Under the pieces are notes generated by a model, which had not been told where the DNA came from, did not search any database, and saw nothing but the letters and a program-made list of their open reading frames with translations. A stretch of DNA of 24,591 nucleotides from IMG/VR virus record IMGVR_UViG_3300036782_000006, positions 1 through 24,591 of that record, one strand, 5' to 3'. Made by a program: the position numbers and the translations under genes. Of the stretch, positions 8,093-15,506 are shown in pieces. Each line of letters starts with the position of its first letter. The first letter of the stretch is position 1. Source of the stretch: a virus.

Positions 8093-9474
8093 TAATCACC
8101 CCATAGAGAAGAATATCCGCTTGCCTGTTGAGGCTGAGAGGTTTGCTGCGTCGGCTGACTCTGTTTACCGCCGCCGATGTTTACGTTGTACTGTTGGTTG
8201 TAGTTATCGGTGTATTCCTGGATGCCTCTCATCGACTCCTTCAGTGACTCTGGGCTTGAGTAGTCCACCTGAGGCATACTTTGGAAGTACATTTTTGCTT
8301 CTGCAACCGTATTGATACCACTTGCCCCCATGTCACGTGCTGCCGCAACACCCTGGTTTTGCATGCGTCCCTGAACGCGCTGGGCGGCGTTGTAAAGCTG
8401 TCGCTGGTCACCGCCTTTTGCTCGACTCCGAACATCAGCAAACTTTGCTGCCTCTCCCGTGCCGCCCGTCACGCCTGTCATGAAATCGAGATTTTCTGAA
8501 TCAGAATTGATAATCGAATCTAAATCTTTCTTCATTGCATAGTTTGTTGCAGTGGCCGCAGACGTTGGCGGTGCTGCTATTGCACTGGCAGGAACGCGGA
8601 CCATATTTCCAGCATCATCCTTACCTTCGTAGAAGGCGCTGGCTCCGGCACCATGCAACTTACCTGATACGGTTACAGTTCTGCCGTCTGCTAACTGCAC
8701 AGTGTTATCGCCTCCAGTGTCTGGTCGACCACGAACACGGAGGTATGTTTGTTGCTGTTCAGGTGAAAGGCTGTTGAAGTATTGATACTCACGAACAGAT
8801 GCTGGAGTAGCGCCTCCTGCAGATCGCATCGAGTTCTGGGCGCTAATGTCTTGCCCGCGGCGAGCAGTTGAGGCACTAATATCTTGGCCGCGTATCTGAA
8901 TCGACTCTCCTGCCTTATTACTGCGAGCGGTTTCGTCTAACTGCTGCTGCTTCTGCTGCACATCAAACTGCTTATCAACCGGCATTGTTGCCATGCGAGT
9001 TGCATTCAGAAGGCTATTGAACTGCTGCGGGCTTTGCTGGAATAGCTGAGATGCCTGATCAGGTGAAACTCCAAGGCTTGCCAAAGCTGGTGCGTTCTGT
9101 TGAATTGCGGCCTGAACTTGGGAGGCGTCACCTGATGAGGCGGCAACGGAGAGCTTGTTTAGCGCCCGGTTAACAAAGGCGGCATGCTCAGAGCCCTGAA
9201 TGCCAATTTCTTGCTGAATATTTTGAGCAAACTCTGGGAACTGTCGGCGCAATGCTGGAAGCTGATCAGGTGTCGCGGAAGATATGGCATTGTAAAATGC
9301 GTCACGACGCTGATTTTCCTGCATCGCCTGTTGGTTTTGCATCTGCTGACCAACTAATTGCTGCTGGCCCAGCATGTTTTGTGTCTCAAGGAGAGCTTCC
9401 CTACGAAAATCAGGAATCATGTCATAGTAATTAATGGGGGCACCGAGACCCTGCAAACCCTGAAAAGATGCCAT
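8092..9474 (-). CDS. 20: DNA ejection protein gp20
   Basis: This 460-residue protein is similar in length and composition to P22 gp20 (about 471). It is Gln/Ala/Ser-rich with almost no aromatic clusters in the first half: helical, Gln-heavy segments at about 34-55 and 165-190 ([17 protein letters not shown]). Two SARGQDIS-like repeats ([13 protein letters not shown], near 199-215) and a Gln-rich tail ([16 protein letters not shown]) follow. It is packed inside the head and ejected with gp7 and gp16. It starts by a TGATG overlap with gp7 and ends by a TAATG overlap with gp16. The assignment rests on gene order and composition more than on motifs. Confidence 0.88.
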   Translation of the reverse strand: MASFQGLQGLGAPINYYDMIPDFRREALLETQNMLGQQQLVGQQMQNQQAMQENQRRDAFYNAISSATPDQLPALRRQFPEFAQNIQQEIGIQGSEHAAFVNRALNKLSVAASSGDASQVQAAIQQNAPALASLGVSPDQASQLFQQSPQQFNSLLNATRMATMPVDKQFDVQQKQQQLDETARSNKAGESIQIRGQDISASTARRGQDISAQNSMRSAGGATPASVREYQYFNSLSPEQQQTYLRVRGRPDTGGDNTVQLADGRTVTVSGKLHGAGASAFYEGKDDAGNMVRVPASAIAAPPTSAATATNYAMKKDLDSIINSDSENLDFMTGVTGGTGEAAKFADVRSRAKGGDQRQLYNAAQRVQGRMQNQGVAAARDMGASGINTVAEAKMYFQSMPQVDYSSPESLKESMRGIQEYTDNYNQQYNVNIGGGKQSQPTQQTSQPQQASGYSSLWGD

Positions 9475-10139
9475 CAGAACATACCTCCACCCATCATGCC
9501 GCCGAACATGCCCGTGAATTGATTGACGTCCCTTGATGCGCCGTTGTTAATGCTGCTATTCGCACTTGCTGCAACCTGCCACGGTAGCGCAGCTTTACCT
9601 GCCTGAATCTGTCCCTTCTGCTGATACATTCCAGCCATTGTGTTGCCTTGCCCAACGGCATAGTTGCCCAATGCATTGGCGCTTTCAGCCCCCATGCCAG
9701 CAAGCCCCATAAGCTGGGCGTACATGTTCTGCTGCTGGTTTGTCATGTCAGCAAGATAATTTTGACCCAACATTGGAGCAATTGACGCTAGCATATTGCC
9801 GGTCGATGTTGACCCCAGACCACCGGTAGCCTCAGCAGAATTGAGCCCCTGATATCTGGCTTGATTGGCAAGCATGTTGAACTCATTGCTATTGAAGTAC
9901 TGATTTAACAATGCTTCACGGTCGATCGGTTTTCCGGCAAGGCCCTGTAACCCTGCTAATGCAGACTGTCCGGCCTGTTCATAAGGGGAAAGCCAGTCAA
10001 CAGCCTGTCCGTACCCCTGCCGAACCTGATCCATGGCCCGGTCTTGGTATTTATTCTGCTGCGTGGCCGCTTTACTTGCTCCGATACCGCCGAGAACACC
10101 AGAAACAGCCCCGCCGATACCACTAATTGCACCGCCCAT
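9474..10139 (-). CDS. 7: DNA ejection protein gp7
   Basis: The protein has 221 residues (P22 gp7 has 229). It opens with a very Gly-rich hydrophobic segment (MGGAISGIGGAVSGVLGGIGASKAA shortened: GGAISGIGGAVSGVLGG). A helical Gln/Ala-rich middle includes YEQAGQSALAGLQGLAG, and the end is Gly/Met-rich (GMFGGMMGGGMF). P22 gp7 is made as a precursor whose N-terminus is removed; the hydrophobic start here fits that, but no cleavage site can be fixed. The ATG overlaps the gp14-like gene by 17 bases and is preceded by GGGAG. It is the first of the three ejection genes. Confidence 0.9.
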   Translation of the reverse strand: MGGAISGIGGAVSGVLGGIGASKAATQQNKYQDRAMDQVRQGYGQAVDWLSPYEQAGQSALAGLQGLAGKPIDREALLNQYFNSNEFNMLANQARYQGLNSAEATGGLGSTSTGNMLASIAPMLGQNYLADMTNQQQNMYAQLMGLAGMGAESANALGNYAVGQGNTMAGMYQQKGQIQAGKAALPWQVAASANSSINNGASRDVNQFTGMFGGMMGGGMF

Positions 10140-10512
10140 GATATTCTCCCGGCTCGCGCCACATAATAAAAAAGGCGCTTTCGCGCCCGTCAGTTGTTGT
10201 TAATGTCTGTATTGTTCGGTCGCCGAAACCCATGCGTCTGGCGTAATTGCAAACCTTTGGTCTGTCTGTGATTATCACCGCTCTCAATCTATGCATGCCA
10301 AATAGCTTGAGTATCTCCGCGCCAGCTAGACGGCACTCTTTCCATCGCTTACGATCCATTGCAATATGTATATCGAGGAAATAGCCCTGATTCACGAGAG
10401 CGAAAACACAGCATCCATTCCACAGAAAATATTCGGCACCAGGATCAACCCAACTATCGACACCCCACATCCTCATCAACTGTGAACCAGTAATTTCATC
10501 GATGATCATCAT
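10123..10512 (-). CDS. 14: gp14-like protein (DUF2824, acetyltransferase-like fold)
   Basis: A 129-residue protein in the P22 gene 14 position, between the tail needle and gp7. The pattern looks like a small GNAT-like fold: FALVNQGYFLDIHIAM as beta strands, then KRWKECRLAGAEILKLFG as a helix, a strand (LRAVIITDRP), then KVCNYARRMGFGD, a motif common in acetyltransferase C-termini. I place it in the DUF2824 family from memory. Its role in P22 is minor and poorly defined (head assembly or adsorption). Two adjacent ATG codons (10512 and 10509) both overlap the gp26 stop. A terminator-like hairpin is encoded inside its 3' end. Confidence 0.75.
   Translation of the reverse strand: MMIIDEITGSQLMRMWGVDSWVDPGAEYFLWNGCCVFALVNQGYFLDIHIAMDRKRWKECRLAGAEILKLFGMHRLRAVIITDRPKVCNYARRMGFGDRTIQTLTTTDGRESAFFIMWREPGEYHGRCN
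10168..10187 (-). terminator. Terminator-like hairpin inside the gp14-like gene, just before gp7
   Basis: On the minus strand GGCGC-GAAA-GCGCC is followed at once by TTTTTT. The five-base stem has a stable GNRA loop. It lies within coding sequence, about 30 bases before the gp7 start. A Q-modified polymerase would read through it; unmodified transcription could be reduced. Coding need (GREESAFF-type residues RESAFF) may also explain it. Confidence 0.45.
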
Positions 10513-11213
10513 GAATCTATCAACCCATGCCCAGAGGATGCCCCCAATGCGTTCTGTAGCGCCACGACGAGCCTGCGAACTTCCTGCAGCCCTGATGCTA
10601 TGGACTGCACCTCCGACTGCGTGTATGTGGAGCTGACAGCGTATGATGCACTACCGTTGATTCCTGCTTTTGATGAGGTGCCGATGGAAGCAGTCCAGCC
10701 TGTATTGCGAACACCGACAACCTTTATGCCGCCAACTGAATACGAGGTTGTTACGCTTAATGGAGATGCTAGAGACTGCGATGCGGTTGCAGATTTAGAA
10801 ACATAATCGCCCTGAATTGAGGTGATATTGTTTTCTGCCGCAGTTACTCGAGACGTCAGTCCGGAAACACTAGTCTGCAGAGTTGTTATATTTCCTTCTG
10901 CAGTCGTTACGCGAACAGTAAGTGCAGCGATTGCTGCTGTATTTCCTGTTATCCGTACTTCATGGTCATCAACTTCGACACGAAGCGCAGAAATCCTGCT
11001 TTCATGATCGGCAAGAATCACATCCTGCTCTTCGTTCTTTATGGTTGCCTGATACGCAAGGTCGTTAGCATTGTTTGATGCATCAGCAAGGTTTTTCAGG
11101 TCGGTTGTTTGCTGAATTACATACAGTCGGTAAGGTAGAGAGAAGCCAGGTGGGAGAATTTTTGCATCTATCCTTGACGCCTGAACTTTTACTTTTTGCG
11201 GTTCATCTGCCAT
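10509..11213 (-). CDS. 26: Tail needle gp26 (P22 type)
   Basis: At 234 residues it is nearly the length of P22 gp26 (233). The N-terminal plug segment (QASRIDAKILPPGF, LPYRLYVIQQ) fits the tail hub channel. A long trimeric coiled coil follows (about 55-140), with repeated heptads such as ITGNTAAIAALTVRVTTAEG and ISALRVEVDDHEVRI. Then comes the beta segment YVSKSATASQSLASPLSVTT and a short helical tip ending GHGLIDS, as in P22. It closes the portal channel after packaging and pierces the envelope at infection. It is shorter than the Sf6 needle (about 282), which carries a larger knob. The stop overlaps the gp14-like start codons; the ATG overlaps the gp10 stop region. Confidence 0.93.
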   Translation of the reverse strand: MADEPQKVKVQASRIDAKILPPGFSLPYRLYVIQQTTDLKNLADASNNANDLAYQATIKNEEQDVILADHESRISALRVEVDDHEVRITGNTAAIAALTVRVTTAEGNITTLQTSVSGLTSRVTAAENNITSIQGDYVSKSATASQSLASPLSVTTSYSVGGIKVVGVRNTGWTASIGTSSKAGINGSASYAVSSTYTQSEVQSIASGLQEVRRLVVALQNALGASSGHGLIDS

Positions 11214-12634
11214 TATTCAATCCTCACCTGACAACCTGATAGCGTGACTGGTGAACTGGTTACAATGCGCACCTTGAAGCCGATATTCTTGCGTATGCGG
11301 CCAAGCCGCCGCCATAGGGCTCTTCGGTCATAAACAAAAGGCGCGTTCCATGGAATCATCTGCTCTCGCCCGAAGTTGATGCCGTCTGCAGTAGCGGAGA
11401 TAAACATCCTCTCAGCTATCTGCTCGACACCAGTCGATGACTCCAGCTCAAAATCAAACACCCTGGCGTTATCTGCTTTGAATAGCGGGGTAAATAACAA
11501 ATGCTCCTGATGCTGGCCGTACTGACTTGAAATGTTTGTCTTCAGCGTACCAACCTGCCCAGATAGCTTATCTCCGCAGCTGATTGAGTTCCCTTCATAG
11601 CAGAAATCAATTCCACGATAGACATCATCACCTAACCCGGTTTTTAGGATTGACCACTGAGCGCCACCTTCGGTCACCGATCCGTCGAAAACCAATACGT
11701 GTTTTGGGAGGTGGATTAGCAGAAGCTCGTGCGACTCAAATCGCGTCGTTTCCATCACTCCAGAAGCGAGCTCTTCAGCAGAATAACTCTGCAGAATCTT
11801 CTCTACAGTTGCCGTGGCAATCTGTTGGGCAGCACCTGAGTTGATGATGTATACGGATGGGGCTCCGGTAGCGGGATGGCTGATGATTGCATGGGAGTCA
11901 GCAAATTTTGTTTTGCAGTATGTGCCAGCAATTCCCTTCTGAACCATCATTGATGGCTGAGACTGATAAACTGCAGCACCCACTGCTGATGTTGCTCCCG
12001 TTAGAGAGAAATACTCAATCGTTGACGCACCGAAGCAAACAACAAAGTCCCTCCAGTTATCTATGCCGATAATACCGTCAGGCTGGCTCTCTGCGCGATA
12101 CTGGGCGCTGTATCTGTCCGGCTTTGACTCATCCTCTAAATCGCTTATGAAGAATGAATCGGTGCCGTCTTTACTCCATACATAGCGAGACCTGTTTCTG
12201 CAAAGGTCCCTTACGCTGCCGAGTTCATACTGAGTGTTTCCGCTTGAAACAGGCCAGTTCGACAATGTTTTAACTGTCCCGTCATATCTATAAAGGGTCA
12301 TTGTTCCATTTGCACCAACAGCCTGACTGTTATAGCTATACGCAAGGCTTACCCTGCCTGCTCCTGACACGCTTTCGAAAGCAGAATCTCCTTTGTATAT
12401 CTTTCCACCGCAAACGCGATAAACCGCATTCTCATGGGTGTTAAACATCGCGCCGCGAGATACACCGTCAACGTCATTTCTCTTAACGATTCCGGGGAAA
12501 GATCGAAGATATCCATTGGCACCAACTACCTCTTTCGGCGTGGCCAGCATGTTAACTGGAAGATAATCAATGTAGTCAGCATTCCTGAAGTCTTTGCCGA
12601 CGCCCTTCATGAGTGGAAGCTGCTGAACTGGCAT
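11213..12634 (-). CDS. 10: Tail hub / packaged-DNA stabilisation protein gp10
   Basis: This 473-residue protein equals P22 gp10 (472) in length. It starts MPVQQLPLMKGVGKDFRNADYIDYLPVNML, shortened here to the typical opening PVQQLPLMKGVGKD. It continues as a beta-rich propeller-like protein with motifs such as LRSFPGIVKR, DNWRDFVVCFG and IEYFSLTG, and ends with an Arg-rich segment (DRRALWRRLGRIRKN). Six copies extend the portal/gp4 channel and carry the tailspikes and the needle, so it keeps packaged DNA from leaking. It is placed between gp4 and gp26 as in P22. Confidence 0.93.
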   Translation of the reverse strand: MPVQQLPLMKGVGKDFRNADYIDYLPVNMLATPKEVVGANGYLRSFPGIVKRNDVDGVSRGAMFNTHENAVYRVCGGKIYKGDSAFESVSGAGRVSLAYSYNSQAVGANGTMTLYRYDGTVKTLSNWPVSSGNTQYELGSVRDLCRNRSRYVWSKDGTDSFFISDLEDESKPDRYSAQYRAESQPDGIIGIDNWRDFVVCFGASTIEYFSLTGATSAVGAAVYQSQPSMMVQKGIAGTYCKTKFADSHAIISHPATGAPSVYIINSGAAQQIATATVEKILQSYSAEELASGVMETTRFESHELLLIHLPKHVLVFDGSVTEGGAQWSILKTGLGDDVYRGIDFCYEGNSISCGDKLSGQVGTLKTNISSQYGQHQEHLLFTPLFKADNARVFDFELESSTGVEQIAERMFISATADGINFGREQMIPWNAPFVYDRRALWRRLGRIRKNIGFKVRIVTSSPVTLSGCQVRIE

Positions 12635-12642
12635 TTATTCAC

Positions 12643-13125
12643 CTATGGATTTGGGGTATCGCCATCAATTGGCGGTAAGTCGCCCGGGTAATACCGGTCG
12701 CTCATGAACTGATCGTATTTGTTTCCCTGACCAACAGGGAAGTCACCGCGCCGACGCATTGATGGAACTACTAGCGTGTCAGTTAGAAGTGCGTCATATG
12801 TGCGCTGGGCGTTAGTTTCAGTGCGAGGTGTTGGTTCCAGCCCATAGTCGCTTACCATGCGAAGAATCAGCTGGTAGCCTACTGCATGCTTGTATTTACG
12901 CGGCAGTCCAGAGTCATCGTCTGGTAACGGCTCCTCACCATCCACCGCGAACAAATAACCAATATTTCCGGGGTTGATCATCCATTCTGCCATCATGTCC
13001 TCAAGGTCATTAATGGCGTCCTCGACCGACTGAGGTTCTACATCGGTTAGTGTTGCGTTTGAAGCTAATGCTGGCTTTCTCAGGGCGAATAAAACTATCT
13101 CACCCTTTGTCAGTGTCGTTCCCAT
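12643..13125 (-). CDS. 4: Tail accessory factor / head completion protein gp4
   Basis: The protein has 160 residues (P22 gp4 has 166). It starts MGTTLTKGEIVLFALRKPAL and contains the family signature ASNATLTDVEPQSVEDAINDL followed by MMAEW, almost identical in part to P22 gp4. The C-terminus is Pro/Asp-rich (YYPGDLPPIDGD). Twelve copies bind under the portal ring and form the platform for gp10. The frame is open further upstream, but the ATG at 13123-13125 matches the family start and has GGCGG before it. It overlaps the preceding small gene by 26 bases. Confidence 0.92.
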   Translation of the reverse strand: MGTTLTKGEIVLFALRKPALASNATLTDVEPQSVEDAINDLEDMMAEWMINPGNIGYLFAVDGEEPLPDDDSGLPRKYKHAVGYQLILRMVSDYGLEPTPRTETNAQRTYDALLTDTLVVPSMRRRGDFPVGQGNKYDQFMSDRYYPGDLPPIDGDTPNP

Positions 13126-13285
13126 TTTCAGCCGCCTTACGTCCACGTTTTGCCACTGGCTTAAGGTCGTCTGCGGAGGCGACAAAGCCTAGCTTTGCGT
13201 AAAAAGGGAAATCTTTCTCCACGATAACCGCCTGCACATGGCCAGCTTCGTTATCCGTGGCAAGGAATACGCTCATGCGATCCAT
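13100..13285 (-). CDS. Small conserved late protein between coat and gp4
   Basis: A 61-residue protein beginning MDRMSVFLATDNEAGHVQAV, with a short beta-rich core (VQAVIVEKDFPFYAKLGFVAS) and a charged, probably disordered tail (KRGRKAAENGNDTDKG). A strong ribosome site (GAGGAG) stands seven bases before the ATG and overlaps the T tract of the post-coat terminator. P22-like phages commonly have a short gene of unknown role here. I see no catalytic motif. The overlap with gp4 suggests coupled translation. Confidence 0.75.
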   Translation of the reverse strand: MDRMSVFLATDNEAGHVQAVIVEKDFPFYAKLGFVASADDLKPVAKRGRKAAENGNDTDKG

Positions 13286-13294
13286 ATCGTCTCC

Positions 13295-13322
13295 TCAAAA
13301 AAGAAAGGGGCCGAAGCCCCTT
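13295..13322 (-). terminator. Intrinsic terminator (attenuator) directly after the coat gene
   Basis: On the minus strand AAGGGGC-TTCG-GCCCCTT (13322 down to 13305) is followed by TTCTTTTTT. It starts four bases past the coat stop codon, a usual place for a partial terminator or an mRNA-protecting hairpin that lets the coat be made in large excess over the tail genes. Confidence 0.8.
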
Positions 13323-13326
13323 GTGG

Positions 13327-14601
13327 TTATGGGTTTCCGAAGAACTGTCCACCCATGTGTGGGTTAAAGCACACGTAGGCTGGCAGCAGGTCGAAACGCA
13401 TTTTCTGCACGTTAGCGTCGCCGTCTGCGTATTTGTGTACGCGGATAGAGAATCCTTCGTAGGTTGCAACTGCAGAGTCGATGCTGTTCAGTTTTGGCAG
13501 CGGGATAGTGCCGAGGCCGCAGAAGAATTTGTTATAGAACAGATTCGGCTTCATGGTCTGGCTTGCAGTACCAATCACAGTCACTGCGTCACCAGATGTC
13601 ACAGCACGGCTTACTGCGTTGTACTGTGGGTTGACGGTGTCGTAAATCGGCACGCCTGACAGCGTTACAGTCACTGCGCCGCCTGCAGTTGAGTTAGCGT
13701 CAGCCAGTACAGTAGCGGTGAAGCTAATCGGCGTAGAGCCGTTATACAGCGCCTGCTTGCTCTGCTGTTGCAGCCAGTAGGTGTTGGTGAACTTAATCTG
13801 ATCGCCAGCTTTCAGGAAGCCAGTGATAGATGCGGTTGCGCCAGCCAGAGTGACGGTGAACTGGTAGGTATCTTTCACCGCGTTATAGGTAACGGTAGGG
13901 GTTGCAGATACGGTCAGTGTGCCACCGAATGCGCCCTGGGTGCGTGATGCCAGACCGTTCGACATCAGCGCACGGATGCCACCGAAGTTAGAAGCAATCT
14001 GAGCCTGTTCCCATGCGGTACGCACTAACTGGTCAGATGCATGCAAACCAGACTGAGCATCAGCCAGGCGCTGTGCAGACCATGGGTCCATTACCGCATA
14101 GTTCTCACCCTCTTCAACGCCCAGGTCTTTCAGGAAGGATGCAGTCTGCGCAACATCGGACCATTTGTTGATTGGTGTATTCGGGCTACCCAGTGACAGT
14201 GCGCCGTTATTCATCATGAATTTGGCAAGCTCTGTCTCCAGGTCAGTGACGATGCGCTGACGAACTGGAGCAAGGATTTCGTCCAGCTGGTTCAGCTTGA
14301 TAGCCTCTTCCAGTTGACCATATTCCACAGCTACAGTGATGTAGTTACCGACCTTGCCGGTTGCCTTGCCTGAAATCAGGTTGTTCTTCGCCTGACCGGA
14401 GATGTCACCGGTTGCAGTGCGCAAAGATGCGAACTGGTGCGGACGCTTGAAGCTTACGCTGTCGCCGGTGCTGGAGTTGATTTCACCTGCCAGCAGCTGG
14501 CGGTCGACGGTTTTAGCGAGAACTAGGTCGGACATGAAGCCCGGCAGGAATTTCTTCAGGACGATTTGACTGACGTTACTGTTGAGATCGTTAGTAGCCA
14601 T
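13327..14601 (-). CDS. 5: Major coat protein, Sf6 type (HK97 fold with inserted domain)
   Basis: This 424-residue protein is very close to Sf6 gp5 as I remember it (VSQIVLKKFLPGFMSDLVLAK, INSSTGDSVSFKRPHQF, DPWSAQRLADAQ, FNPHMGGQFFGNP). The HK97-fold halves lie at about 1-220 and 345-424. Between them is the inserted Ig-like/telokin-like domain (about 222-345, TPTVTYNAVKDTYQFTVTLAGA and following strands) that stabilises P22-family coats. It forms the T=7 capsid with the scaffold. The ATG has AGGAAACTGCTAA before it. The difference from P22 coat, next to a P22-type portal and tail, shows mosaic descent. Confidence 0.97.
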   Translation of the reverse strand: MATNDLNSNVSQIVLKKFLPGFMSDLVLAKTVDRQLLAGEINSSTGDSVSFKRPHQFASLRTATGDISGQAKNNLISGKATGKVGNYITVAVEYGQLEEAIKLNQLDEILAPVRQRIVTDLETELAKFMMNNGALSLGSPNTPINKWSDVAQTASFLKDLGVEEGENYAVMDPWSAQRLADAQSGLHASDQLVRTAWEQAQIASNFGGIRALMSNGLASRTQGAFGGTLTVSATPTVTYNAVKDTYQFTVTLAGATASITGFLKAGDQIKFTNTYWLQQQSKQALYNGSTPISFTATVLADANSTAGGAVTVTLSGVPIYDTVNPQYNAVSRAVTSGDAVTVIGTASQTMKPNLFYNKFFCGLGTIPLPKLNSIDSAVATYEGFSIRVHKYADGDANVQKMRFDLLPAYVCFNPHMGGQFFGNP

Positions 14602-14614
14602 TTAGCAGTTTCCT

Positions 14615-15493
14615 TTATTCGATGATTGCGCCGGGACATTTTTTGTTGAAGTCGTCTTGTTTCGCATCAGCGCCGCCACCGCGAACTTCCGGCTCTGGTT
14701 TGATGGCTTTCTTTGGCTTCGGTGCAAGGCTCACTTGCTTGCTAATCTGGCCTAAGAGAAATGCTGCGCGAATTGGGTCTGTCTCAGCGGCTACACGCTG
14801 GCGTAGTTGTGGGTTCTTACCGAGCGCATAGGCGATCAGCTCTGAACCCTCGTCTGCTGCATGAATCAGAATCTCCTGCTGAATCACCGGAAGCTCACGA
14901 CGCACGACTTCCTCAGTCTCCCGGTAATCTTTCACCGGAAGCTTTGTGGCTCGCTCGTTGTGCTGCTCAAGGCGCTTCTGGAACTTCTGAATGTTTTCCT
15001 GCTGCTGACGCTGTTGCTGCTGCTTGGTCTGCTCGACACGGCTCTTGTTCTCATGCCAATCAGTCACTGCCTGTTCAAACGCTTCCTCGTCGTAATCGCA
15101 CGATTCGAGTGTCGGCTTCGGCGGGATGACGTCTGACTGTGGTTGCTGAACTTCCGCTGGCTTGGATTGAATCTCCTCAAGCTGGCGTTTCAGCTCCCGT
15201 AACTCTTTATCTTTTTCGCGATTGTTCTTGCGTAAGTCTTTAACCCACTGCGGAGCTGGCTGACCATCAACGTGATCGTCATCCTCTTCCGTTAGTGGAA
15301 TTTCTTCATCACCGACACGCAGGGAGTATTCTTCCAGCTGCTCTTCGGCCTGTTCACTTTCGGCCTCCGCCTTAGCTTCAGACTCCTGGGCTTTCTCCTC
15401 AGGATTTTGCTGCTGAGCGGTTTCTTCCTCGGTTGATTCCTGTTTTTCAGACAGGTCAATAACCTGACCGTCGATGATCAGTTCGCTTTCCAT
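14615..15493 (-). CDS. 8: Scaffolding protein
   Basis: A 292-residue, highly charged helical protein between portal and coat, the scaffold position. The N-terminal half is Glu/Gln-rich and probably disordered (about 15-75). A Lys/Glu coiled-coil segment follows (about 86-112, KNNREKDKELRELKRQLEE), then a Gln-rich stretch (about 155-172). The C-terminal part (about 225-292) is basic and helical (KPKKAIKPEP), the kind of region that binds coat in P22 scaffold. It does not match the P22 gp8 sequence I remember, so the call rests on position, length (P22 303) and composition. It directs procapsid assembly and leaves before DNA packaging. Confidence 0.87.
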   Translation of the reverse strand: MESELIIDGQVIDLSEKQESTEEETAQQQNPEEKAQESEAKAEAESEQAEEQLEEYSLRVGDEEIPLTEEDDDHVDGQPAPQWVKDLRKNNREKDKELRELKRQLEEIQSKPAEVQQPQSDVIPPKPTLESCDYDEEAFEQAVTDWHENKSRVEQTKQQQQRQQQENIQKFQKRLEQHNERATKLPVKDYRETEEVVRRELPVIQQEILIHAADEGSELIAYALGKNPQLRQRVAAETDPIRAAFLLGQISKQVSLAPKPKKAIKPEPEVRGGGADAKQDDFNKKCPGAIIE

Positions 15494-15506
15494 TGGTTAC
15501 TCCTGA

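Noticed and set aside
10509-11213. Sf6-type needle with large C-terminal knob
   Set aside because: The length (234) and the helical end GHGLIDS fit the P22 needle tip; the longer Sf6 needle was considered and dropped.
14761-15136. Open frames opposite the scaffold gene (up to 122 codons)
   Set aside because: They mirror the Gln/Glu-rich codons of the scaffold; no ribosome sites and low-complexity products.
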